A stretch of 15,378 nt of DNA, taken from contig JAFCEA010000007.1 of assembly GCA_017609385.1 (NCBI GenBank), forward strand, positions 1-15,378, given 5' to 3'. This stretch comes from Candidatus Woesearchaeota archaeon (GTDB taxonomy: Archaea; Nanobdellota; Nanobdellia; Woesearchaeales; CG1-02-33-12). The position numbers and the translations under genes are program-made. This document shows positions 1 through 6,632 of this stretch, piece after piece; position 1 is the stretch's first letter, and every line of letters begins with the position of its first letter. The notes beneath the pieces were generated by a model. It had not been told where the DNA came from. It was given only the letters and a program-made list of their open reading frames with translations, and ran no database searches.

Positions 1-5
1 GAGGA

Positions 6-392
6 ATGCCTAAGGAAGGGATGGACTTATCAAGTAAAATATGGTCTTTTGATTATATGAGTGCTACTGAATTTGAGCATGGTGCTGTTCCTAGGGCATT
101 ATACAAGATATGGGATTATAGTAATAAAAATCATGCAGCAAAAGGATTAGTACATTTACTAAAAGATGTTCATTATATCTGTGAAAAAGGAACCCAAAAA
201 TATGTAGAGGATATTATTCAAAAATTATATAAAAATGAAAATGGTTTAAATCTTAAAGAATCCACTTTTTTGAGAGGAAGCATTCAAGGGAAAATGGACA
301 TTAAGGGATGGTTAGAGTTAGATAATGCCTTTATGTTTTTTATAGACAAGGATATGTATAAGAAGACCTTAGATTTATTTAAGATCAAATAA
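6..392 (+). CDS. Small uncharacterised protein with a YMxxxEFExGAxP motif
   Basis: A 128-residue soluble protein of unknown function. Near the N-terminus (about residues 14-31) it carries WSFDYMSATEFEHGAVPRAL, which resembles the D-Y-M-G-x-A-E-F-E-x-G-A-x-P motif I associate with small hypothetical proteins of bacteria and phages; that resemblance is from memory and gives no function. The rest is mixed helical and charged, with no signal peptide or membrane segment. The start at 6 follows GAGGA at the very edge of the window, so the reading frame could begin further upstream; an ATG at 21 is another candidate. It ends 96 bp before the SSB gene, with a T-rich stretch between, so it is probably not in that gene's transcript. 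It could be an accessory gene acquired by transfer. Confidence 0.6.
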   Translation: MPKEGMDLSSKIWSFDYMSATEFEHGAVPRALYKIWDYSNKNHAAKGLVHLLKDVHYICEKGTQKYVEDIIQKLYKNENGLNLKESTFLRGSIQGKMDIKGWLELDNAFMFFIDKDMYKKTLDLFKIK

Positions 393-412
393 ATATAATG
401 ATCCATAATTAA

Positions 413-419
413 TTTTTTT
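413..419 (+). terminator. T-rich transcription stop after the first gene
   Basis: A run of seven T lies 21 bp after the stop codon of the first gene and just before the SSB promoter. Archaeal RNA polymerase can terminate on T-runs without a hairpin. Position and composition are the only support. Confidence 0.35.
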
Positions 420-437
420 AGATTATAAATAAAAAGA

Positions 438-448
438 TATTTAAATAA
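438..448 (+). promoter_or_regulatory. TATA box of the SSB gene, with downstream ribosome binding site
   Basis: TATTTAAATAA preceded by A-rich AAAAAGA, which could act as the TFB-recognition element. The expected start of transcription is near 468, giving a leader of about 20 nt. GAAGGTG at 475-481 sits 7 nt before the ATG at 489 and can serve as a Shine-Dalgarno site, so this gene looks leadered, unlike most others here. Confidence 0.6.
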
Positions 449-488
449 TCTGCTTTTTCTTTAGATAAAACATAGAAGGTGTTAATAA

Positions 489-1076
489 ATGGCAATAAAA
501 GATTTAGAAATAAGACAAGGAAATGTTGACCTCACAGCAGAGGTTGTTGAAATAGGAGAAGTAAAGGAGTTTAACAAGTTTGGCAGGCCAGGAAGGGTTG
601 CAACTGCAAAACTCAAGGATGAAACAGGAGAGATAAACCTCAGCTTATGGAATGAGGATATTGAAAAGGTTAAAGTAGGCGATACAGTCCAGATTAAGAA
701 TGGTTTTGTCAATGAATGGCAGGGCACACCTCAGCTAACCACAGGAAGGCAAGGAACTTTAGAGGTTGTTGAAAGTGGAGCTGAAAAGCCAGCAGAAGAA
801 AAAGCTGAAGAAGAAACAGCAGAAGCAATAGAAGAACCTGCTGAGGAATCTTCAGAAGAAGCTGAAAAGGAAGAGCCAGAAGAGGAACCTGAAAAAAAGG
901 AAGAAGCAGAAGAAGTCAAGGAAGAATCAGTTGAAGAAACACCAGAAGAACCTGAAAAGAAAGAAGAGGCTGAAACTGAAGAACCAGAGAAAAAGGACGA
1001 ATCTTCTGAAGAATCTACAGAGGAAGAAGAACCTGCTGAAGAGCCAGAAGAAGTCAAAAAGGAAAAAGTTAAATAA
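489..1076 (+). CDS. OB-fold single-stranded DNA-binding protein with Glu-rich tail
   Basis: Residues 1-95 form one OB-fold of the RPA/SSB type: a strand carrying VDLTAEVVEIGEV, a GRVATAKLKDETGEINLSLW hairpin, and VGDTVQIKNGFVNEW before the last strand. This layout matches the short archaeal SSB and human SOSS-B proteins that coat ssDNA in replication and repair. About 100 residues follow that are almost only Glu, Lys, Ala, Pro and Ser, with EEPEKKEEAE-like units repeated, so this half is probably disordered. Bacterial SSBs also end in an acidic, partner-recruiting tail, but here the tail is as long as the fold and ends in basic VKKEKVK without a hydrophobic tip. I see no zinc finger and no second OB-fold. 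ssDNA binding is well supported by family resemblance; the tail's role is inference. Confidence 0.85.
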   Translation: MAIKDLEIRQGNVDLTAEVVEIGEVKEFNKFGRPGRVATAKLKDETGEINLSLWNEDIEKVKVGDTVQIKNGFVNEWQGTPQLTTGRQGTLEVVESGAEKPAEEKAEEETAEAIEEPAEESSEEAEKEEPEEEPEKKEEAEEVKEESVEETPEEPEKKEEAETEEPEKKDESSEESTEEEEPAEEPEEVKKEKVK

Positions 1077-1078
1077 AC

Positions 1079-1093
1079 TTTTTAATATTTTTT
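1079..1093 (+). terminator. T-rich stretch between the SSB and tRNA genes
   Basis: Two runs of T (1079-1083 and 1088-1093) directly follow the SSB stop codon and could end its mRNA. The same bases contain TTTAATA at 1081-1087, about 21 bp before the tRNA 5' end, so they may also be the tRNA's TATA box. Confidence 0.4.
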
Positions 1094-1104
1094 CTTGTAG
1101 TTAA

Positions 1105-1202
1105 GGGGCGGTAGCTCAGCCTGGAAAATACTCAAACTATTTGGGCAAGAGAGCACATGACTGAAGATCATGGTGTCCGGGATTCAAATTCCCGTCGCCC
1201 CA
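1105..1202 (+). tRNA. tRNA-Phe (anticodon GAA), interrupted by a D-loop intron
   Basis: The cloverleaf can be drawn fully. The acceptor stem GGGGCGG (1105-1111) pairs with TCGCCCC (1195-1201), with one G-T pair. The D-stem is GCTC (1114-1117) with GAGC (1151-1154). The anticodon stem is CATGA (1156-1160) with TCATG (1168-1172), around loop CTGAAGA with anticodon GAA at 1163-1165. The variable region is GTGTC, and the T-arm CGGGA/TCCCG (1178-1194) has loop TTCAAAT. The discriminator base is A, as expected for Phe, and CCA is not encoded. The D-loop has about 24 extra bases between G19 and A21; removing 1125-1148 leaves AGCCTGGGA, an ordinary archaeal D-loop, and a 74-nt tRNA. Confidence 0.95.
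1125..1148 (+). other. 24-nt tRNA intron in the D-loop with bulge-helix-bulge motif
   Basis: The splice sites follow from a bulge-helix-bulge fold. Exon bases GCCT (1119-1122) pair with intron bases GGGC (1143-1146) as the 4-bp central helix, with one U-G pair. The two 3-nt bulges are GGA (1123-1125) and AAG (1147-1149). The intron stem is AAATA (1126-1130) with TATTT (1138-1142), closed by a 7-nt loop at 1131-1137. The outer stem is the D-stem itself, separated by an A-A mismatch (1118/1150). Archaeal splicing endonuclease cuts after the second bulge base, here after G1124 and after A1148. That removes exactly 24 nt and regenerates a normal D-loop. Confidence 0.88.
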
Positions 1203-1220
1203 TCATTCTAAAGCGAAAAC

Positions 1221-1228
1221 TTAATTAA
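1221..1228 (+). promoter_or_regulatory. TATA box of the deacetylase-glycosyltransferase operon
   Basis: TTAATTAA preceded by CGAAAAC, a plausible TFB-recognition element. Its centre is 26 bp from the ATG at 1251, which predicts a leaderless transcript, and no Shine-Dalgarno site is visible. Confidence 0.6.
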
Positions 1229-1250
1229 TGAACACTTTTTATTTAGCTTT

Positions 1251-1895
1251 ATGAAAGAATCTGTATTTGTTATATGCGCGCATTCTGATGATCAGATACT
1301 CGGGCCAGGCGGAACACTGGCCAAATATGCAAAAGAAGGAAAGGAAGTCTTTACAATTATATTCTCTTATGGCGAAACATCTCACATTTGGCTTAAAAAA
1401 AAGGTAAGTGTTGAAATAAGGGTTAAGGAAGCACAAAATGCAGACAAGGTCATTGGGGGCCATGGTGTTGTTTTCTTTGGCTTAACAGAGGGAAAAATCT
1501 TAGAAGAAGTTAAGGATAAAAAAATTAAAACTAAAATTAAGAAACTGATTAAGGAAAAAAAGCCAATTAAGATATTTACTCATTCTATTGATGATCCACA
1601 TGAAGACCATAGAGCTGTTTATAGGGTTATTAGCGAAATAGCTAATGAAATCCATTACAAGGGAAGTTTACTCTGCTTTGATGTCTGGAATATTGTGGAT
1701 TTTAAGAAAAGAGAAAAACCAAAGCTTTACGTTGACATTACTCCTACTTTTAAGACAAAACTTAGGGCATTAAGTTGCTTTAAGAGCCAAAGGTTTGTAA
1801 TGTTACTTCCCTATATTAATGTTTATATAAAGGCATTTATCAATGGACTTAAAAATGACTGCAAGCATGCAGAAAAATTTTACAAAATAAAATGA
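1251..1895 (+). CDS. PIG-L/LmbE-family N-acetyl-sugar deacetylase
   Basis: A zinc-dependent de-N-acetylase of the PIG-L/LmbE family, 214 residues, which is normal for the group. The N-terminal motif is CAHSDDQILGPGGTLA (residues 9-24), the family's (P/A)HxDD-x-x-x-GxGGT signature. H11 and D14 are expected zinc ligands and D13 the general base; PHEDHRAV (116-123) supplies the third ligand from its histidines. Relatives remove acetyl from GlcNAc attached to inositol, malate or lipid (MshB, BshB, PIG-L). There is no signal peptide, so it should act in the cytoplasm. Its last codons overlap the start of the downstream glycosyltransferase (ATGA), which implies coupled translation and a shared pathway. 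The real substrate cannot be read from the sequence. Confidence 0.9.
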   Translation: MKESVFVICAHSDDQILGPGGTLAKYAKEGKEVFTIIFSYGETSHIWLKKKVSVEIRVKEAQNADKVIGGHGVVFFGLTEGKILEEVKDKKIKTKIKKLIKEKKPIKIFTHSIDDPHEDHRAVYRVISEIANEIHYKGSLLCFDVWNIVDFKKREKPKLYVDITPTFKTKLRALSCFKSQRFVMLLPYINVYIKAFINGLKNDCKHAEKFYKIK

Positions 1896-3031
1896 AAAAA
1901 CTTTTGATAGCAACAGACTCTTTTCTTCCAAGATGGGATGGTATTGCAAGGTTTCTTAATGAGATTATACCCAATCTCTCAGATGAGTATGATATTACTG
2001 TTATTGCACCAAAATTTAATGGTAAACTGACAGGATTCAAAAATATAAACATTATAAGAATTCCCCTCTCAAGACTTCATGTTGCAGATTACACACCCGC
2101 TAAATTTTCTATTAGAAAAATAATAAAAGCTGTTAGAGAAGCAGACATTGTATGGACCCAGACAATCGGCCCAATAGGCATACAAACAATACTTGTTGCA
2201 AGATTTTTTAGAAAACCCCTTGTTGCATATATACATTCTCTTGAATGGGAGCTCTTCACAAAGAGCTTATCACTTAAAAATCCATTTAGGAAATTAATCT
2301 ACTCTTTTACTAAAATCATTACAAGATATCTATACAACAAATGCAACCTGCTACTGGTTCCATCATTAGAGGTTGCAGAGATATTAAATTGGCACAATAT
2401 AAGAACAAAGAAAAGAATTGTTCATCTTGGAACAGATACATTGAAATTCAAGCCAGCAGAAGATAAAAAAGCTGCAAAGAAAAAAATAGGAATTAATCCT
2501 AAAAATACTATTATTGGGTTCTCAGGAAGAATTGGAAGAGAAAAGAATCTTGTAACACTTTACAGGGCTTTTCTTAGATTAAGAAAATCATATGGTAGTA
2601 TTACCTTATTAATCATTGGAAAAGGAATTCAGGAACTAAGGATTATGCTTGAGTCAAAAAAAGATATAATTGTTGTTGAATCTGCTGATAATATTGTTCC
2701 ATATTTGCAGGCAATGGATATTTATGTTATGCCTTCATTAACAGAAACATCATCTTTGTCAACAATGGAGGCAATGTCATGCGGCATTGCAGTTGTTTCA
2801 ACACCTGTTGGTTATATTAAGGGTTATATAAAGGATGGCTACAATGGATTTTTCTTTGGTAAGCAGAATTCATATGAGCTGTCAAAAAAACTGTCTGTTC
2901 TGCTGGACAACAAAAAACTAAGAATAAACCTAGGAGAAAACGCAAGAAAAACCATTATAGCATTTTACAACTGGGATAAAACAACCAAGGGAATAAAGAA
3001 TGCATTGGAAGAGCTTATATTTTCAGGCTGA
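1892..3031 (+). CDS. Family 4 glycosyltransferase (GT-B fold)
   Basis: A retaining glycosyltransferase of the GT4 type, 379 residues. The N-terminal Rossmann domain opens with LLIATDSFLPRWDGIARFL, whose glycine loop normally contacts the acceptor. The C-terminal donor domain has GFSGRIGREKNL (209-220), with the conserved G-R-x-x-x-x-K-N element. It also has E285-x7-E293 within the stretch 284-295, the E-x7-E motif that binds the nucleotide sugar, followed by TPVGYIKGYI. No membrane helix is visible, so the sugar is probably added on the cytoplasmic side. Its start overlaps the deacetylase stop. BshA/BshB and MshA/MshB are precedents for a GT4 plus deacetylase working in sequence on a GlcNAc conjugate. 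The 3' end overlaps the convergent SMC gene by 17 bp. Confidence 0.92.
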   Translation: MKKLLIATDSFLPRWDGIARFLNEIIPNLSDEYDITVIAPKFNGKLTGFKNINIIRIPLSRLHVADYTPAKFSIRKIIKAVREADIVWTQTIGPIGIQTILVARFFRKPLVAYIHSLEWELFTKSLSLKNPFRKLIYSFTKIITRYLYNKCNLLLVPSLEVAEILNWHNIRTKKRIVHLGTDTLKFKPAEDKKAAKKKIGINPKNTIIGFSGRIGREKNLVTLYRAFLRLRKSYGSITLLIIGKGIQELRIMLESKKDIIVVESADNIVPYLQAMDIYVMPSLTETSSLSTMEAMSCGIAVVSTPVGYIKGYIKDGYNGFFFGKQNSYELSKKLSVLLDNKKLRINLGENARKTIIAFYNWDKTTKGIKNALEELIFSG

Positions 3032-6000
3032 CAACACTACTCACTCCATTAGTGCCCATGGAAACACCATAAAGCGTGTCTGCTTCTGTTATTATGCTGT
3101 CATTGTGTGATATTACAATATACTGTGCTTTTTCAGAATATTTCCTGACAAGTTCTGCAAGCTTTTCTGAATTATGCTTGTCTAGTGCAGCATCAACCTC
3201 ATCAAGAACATAAAATAATGCTGGCTTATAGTCCTGAATTGCAAATATAAAAGCCAGTGCTGTTAAACTTTTTTCTCCCCCTGATAATGAGTGTATGTCC
3301 ATGAATTTTTTGCCAGTTATTTTGACCTTGATTCTTAGGCCCCCTTCAAATGGCTCTTTCTCATTCTCCAATACAATAGATGCAATTCCTTTTGATGTAA
3401 GCTTGGAAAAGATGTTTTTAAAGTTTTCATTAATTGCATTAAAGGTTACCATAAAAAGTTCTTTTTTCTTGCCTTCAATCTCACCTATCATTGTAATAAC
3501 ATCTTTTTTCTCCGTTGCAAGCCTTTCTTTTTTCTCAAGCAGTTTTTTATATTCTTTTTCTATATTATCATAGACTTCCAAGGCCCTCATGTTTACAGCA
3601 CCAAACTCTCCGATAAGTGCCTCAAACCTGTTTATTTCCCTCTTGAGTGATTCCTCGCTTTTTCCTTTTAATAACTCAACATCCTCATACTGCTCAAAAT
3701 CTTTTTTCAAGCCAGCGAGCTCTGCCTTGACCTCAACATTTTTCATTGAGAGATTGTTCATCCTTGTTTCAGTGCCCCTGTTCTGGTCCTCTTTGTTCAT
3801 TATCTCACTTTCAGTCTTGAGGATTTCATTATTGATATTATCTCTTTTCTTAAACAATTCTTTGAATCTTGTTCTGAACTCTTTCTGGCCTTTTTCCTTT
3901 TCAATCAGCACTTTTTTCTGACTCTTTATTTTTTCCCTTATCTGCTCAAGCTCTAAGGTAAAGTCCTTTTTTTCCTTTTCCTGTTCTTTGAGTATCCTTG
4001 TTATGTTTTCTTCATCCCTTTTCAATATGTCATTTATCTGTGTATTAATGCTGCTTATCTTTGAATCAAGCTCAAGGATATCATTTCTTAGCTCCTGCCT
4101 TTTCTCTTCAAAACTATTAAGCTCAGCCAATAATGTTGGATTTCTCAGGCCGCTAATCCTTGTTCTTAACTCCTGTTTTTTTGTTTTTATCTCAGCCAGT
4201 TTTTTATTAAAGCTAGATATTTTTTCCTCTGTCTCTGTTATCTGCTTGTTAGTATTTTTTAGATCCTCTTCTAAGACTGTTTTTTGTTTTTTAGAAACCT
4301 CTGTATCACCTGCTTCAAGGTGAAGGCCTTTTTCTGATTTTATTATCTCGCCTTCAAGAGCTGATTTTTCATTCCTTAATAAAATTATGTTATTCTCAAC
4401 CTCTGTTCTTCTATTTTCAAGAACACTAACAAGGTTTTGCTGTTCAGCAATTTTTTTCTCATAATCAGCCAAGTCTTTTGTAAGGTCTTCCTGCTGGAAG
4501 CCTCCCATTGATTTCTTCCTGTAGCCACCCCTCATTGCACCGCTTGTTTCAATTAAATCGCCCTCTAGAGTTACCATTCTGAAGCTCCCTATACCTAAGC
4601 GTCTGGCAACATTAATATCATCAACTACAACTGTGTTTCCAAAAACATGAGAGAATGCATTTTTGAATTTCTTGTCAAATGATACTAAGTTAATAGCTAG
4701 GTCATGCACTCCATTGGAGGATAGCGCTTTTTTCAGCTTAGGGTTTTGTACAGAAGGTTTTATTTTATTTAATGGAAGGAAATTTGCAACTCCCAGCTTA
4801 TTATCCTTAAGATATTTGATGCAGGTTTCAGCAACCTTGTCATCCTCAACTATGATGCTCTGTATTCTTGAGCCAGCTGCAACCTCTAATGCAAGAGAAT
4901 ATTTTGAAGAAACATGACCTAAGCCAGAAACAGTTCCATAAATTCCATTAATCCTGTTTTTTTGCTCAAGAATTCTTTTAACAGCAATATTCAATGATGC
5001 CCTTTCCTTGATCCCTATGTTTTTTACCTTTAGTTTTTCAAACTCTTCCTTTACAGTAAGCAGATTTTCTTTTGATTTGGATAGCTGGGCTGCTAGTGAT
5101 GAGTCCTCGTTAAGAAGCTTATTTAATTCAAGGGTTTTTTTCTTAAACTCCTGCTTCTTTTTAGTTAGCTGCTCTATCTCTTTCTTATTTTCTTTCTCAA
5201 CATCAAGAACCTTTTGCATCACAGCATTAATGTTCTGAATCTGATACTCTATCTTATCTTTTTCTCTTAACAGCTCTTGTTGTTTTTCCCTTAAACCCTG
5301 TATTTCCCTTTGTCCGTTCTCTTCCTCTTTTTCTACCCTCCCAATCTCTTTTTCAATTTCATCCAGATTATCAACCTTATTTTTTTCCTTAAAATTTTTA
5401 ATAGAATCGTCAAGCCCTGATATGTCTTTATTTTTTTCTTTTTTTTGCTTTTCAAGATTAAAGATATCTGATACAAAACCATCAATCTTCTGATGAATCT
5501 CAGTAAGGTCTTTTTGCAGCTGGTTCTTTCTTGAATCAATCTTTATAAGCTCATTCTCGCATGTGGCTATTCTTGTTTTGTTTGTTTCAATGTCAACCCT
5601 TAACTGCTCAACCTCTCTTTGCATTTTGAGCTGTTCTTTTTCCCCTTTTTCTTCAATATCATTTGTTATCTTTTTTATCTCATCCCTCTTCTCATTGACT
5701 GTTTTTTTCAAGGCAGTTATTTCATCCTGAACCCTTGCTATTTTTTTATTGCAGCTTTTAATATTATCCTCAAACTTTTTTTGCTCTTCTTCTTTTTTTG
5801 TTATCTGAATATTAATGAAGGTTGCCTTATTCTGCTTTATCTGGTCATTCATATTTTTGTATTTTAGTGCCTGATCCCTTTCTGATTTTAGTTCCTTCAG
5901 ATATGTCTGTCTCTCTGCAAGTATGATATCAGCTTCCTTTAGTTTGCCATCAACCTTATCAAGCTCATTTAATGCCTTTTTTTTCTTGTCCTCATATATT

Positions 6001-6506
6001 GAGATGCCTGCTATCTCCTCAACCACCAATCTCCTCTGCTCCGGAGACATCTCAACAAACTTGTTTATGTCTCCCTGCAGGATTATATTATAACCCTCAG
6101 GATCAATTGCTGCAACAGACATCATATCAATTACTTGTTGTCTTGTTCTCTTTTTGTCATTTATTTTATAAACACTCACCCCTGTCTGCTTTACAATCCT
6201 TGTAACCTTTATCTCATTTTCGTCAGATGGAAATATCTTTCTAGAGTTATCAAAATAAATGCTTACCTCGCCGTTTTTTGCAGGGCCCCCCTTTTTACCT
6301 CCATCATAAATAAGGTTTGCAGACCGCTCAGCCCTGAGGCTTTTTGAACTTACTCTTCCAAGAACAAAGCATAGGGCATCCATTATATTTGACTTGCCAG
6401 AGCCATTGGGTCCAAGAATACAGTTAAAGTTATTGCCAAACAACAACTCTGTTCTTTTTGCAAATGACTTAAATCCCTTAATTACAATCTTATTAATTCT
6501 TGTCAT
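3015..6506 (-). CDS. smc: SMC chromosome condensation/segregation ATPase
   Basis: A complete 1163-residue SMC protein, the usual archaeal length. The N-terminal head has Walker A GPNGSGKS (32-39) and a Q-loop ILQGDINKF with Q144. Two long coiled-coil arms rich in Lys, Glu and Leu flank a hinge at about 505-660, which includes GIYGTVSGLGHVS and the glycine-rich MRGGYRKKSMGGF. The C-terminal head has signature LSGGEKS (1074-1080), Walker B YVLDEVDAALD with D1102 and E1103, and ISHND with the switch histidine. Two SMCs should dimerise at the hinge and close ATP between heads to shape DNA loops. No kleisin (ScpA) or ScpB gene is next to it here. A TATA-like TTTTAATTAG (minus strand, 6541-6550) would start a short leader. 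Confidence 0.98.
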   Translation of the reverse strand: MTRINKIVIKGFKSFAKRTELLFGNNFNCILGPNGSGKSNIMDALCFVLGRVSSKSLRAERSANLIYDGGKKGGPAKNGEVSIYFDNSRKIFPSDENEIKVTRIVKQTGVSVYKINDKKRTRQQVIDMMSVAAIDPEGYNIILQGDINKFVEMSPEQRRLVVEEIAGISIYEDKKKKALNELDKVDGKLKEADIILAERQTYLKELKSERDQALKYKNMNDQIKQNKATFINIQITKKEEEQKKFEDNIKSCNKKIARVQDEITALKKTVNEKRDEIKKITNDIEEKGEKEQLKMQREVEQLRVDIETNKTRIATCENELIKIDSRKNQLQKDLTEIHQKIDGFVSDIFNLEKQKKEKNKDISGLDDSIKNFKEKNKVDNLDEIEKEIGRVEKEEENGQREIQGLREKQQELLREKDKIEYQIQNINAVMQKVLDVEKENKKEIEQLTKKKQEFKKKTLELNKLLNEDSSLAAQLSKSKENLLTVKEEFEKLKVKNIGIKERASLNIAVKRILEQKNRINGIYGTVSGLGHVSSKYSLALEVAAGSRIQSIIVEDDKVAETCIKYLKDNKLGVANFLPLNKIKPSVQNPKLKKALSSNGVHDLAINLVSFDKKFKNAFSHVFGNTVVVDDINVARRLGIGSFRMVTLEGDLIETSGAMRGGYRKKSMGGFQQEDLTKDLADYEKKIAEQQNLVSVLENRRTEVENNIILLRNEKSALEGEIIKSEKGLHLEAGDTEVSKKQKTVLEEDLKNTNKQITETEEKISSFNKKLAEIKTKKQELRTRISGLRNPTLLAELNSFEEKRQELRNDILELDSKISSINTQINDILKRDEENITRILKEQEKEKKDFTLELEQIREKIKSQKKVLIEKEKGQKEFRTRFKELFKKRDNINNEILKTESEIMNKEDQNRGTETRMNNLSMKNVEVKAELAGLKKDFEQYEDVELLKGKSEESLKREINRFEALIGEFGAVNMRALEVYDNIEKEYKKLLEKKERLATEKKDVITMIGEIEGKKKELFMVTFNAINENFKNIFSKLTSKGIASIVLENEKEPFEGGLRIKVKITGKKFMDIHSLSGGEKSLTALAFIFAIQDYKPALFYVLDEVDAALDKHNSEKLAELVRKYSEKAQYIVISHNDSIITEADTLYGVSMGTNGVSSVVSLKI

Positions 6507-6540
6507 TAACTCACTCTTTTTTATAATTTTTTCAAAAATA

Positions 6541-6576
6541 CTAATTAAAAGTTTGAAATATTGCTTCTATAAATAG
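6541..6576 (-). promoter_or_regulatory. Candidate SMC promoter elements in the divergent gap
   Basis: Two minus-strand candidates are visible: TTTTAATTAG (complement of 6541-6550), predicting a leader of about 13 nt, and the strong box CTATTTATAG (complement of 6567-6576). The latter is close to a palindrome and could serve either strand. I cannot decide which drives smc. Confidence 0.35.
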
Positions 6577-6602
6577 CTTTTGGTTAGTCTAAAAACATAA
6601 AA

Positions 6603-6610
6603 CTTTTATA
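6603..6610 (+). promoter_or_regulatory. TATA box of the CCA-adding enzyme gene
   Basis: CTTTTATA lies 26-27 bp upstream of the ATG at 6633, the spacing of a leaderless archaeal transcript. The same box is only about 15 bp from the TTG at 6621, which argues against that codon as the start. Confidence 0.6.
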
Positions 6611-6632
6611 GAAAACAACTTTGGATAAAAGT

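Noticed and set aside
731..1057. Open minus-strand frame encoding a Ser-rich 108-residue protein
   Set aside because: It is the antisense of the Glu-rich SSB tail; GAA/GAG codons read as Ser/Phe codons in reverse. No promoter or ribosome site supports it.
790..1070. CRISPR-like or satellite repeat
   Set aside because: The repetitiveness is codon-level Glu/Lys/Pro bias in a coding tail, without regular unit length or spacers.
1105..1202. tRNA pseudogene or split tRNA
   Set aside because: All stems pair, identity bases for Phe are present, and the insertion folds into an exact bulge-helix-bulge. Both halves lie in one continuous gene, so it is an intron-bearing tRNA.
3295..6347. Many plus-strand open frames of 60-110 residues
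   Set aside because: They are shadows of the SMC coiled-coil codons, giving Ser/Phe/Leu-rich products with no starts or motifs, and SMC itself is intact.
6621..6632. TTG start for the CCA-adding enzyme
   Set aside because: It lies only about 15 bp after the TATA box and has no ribosome site; the ATG at 6633 has the spacing of a leaderless start.
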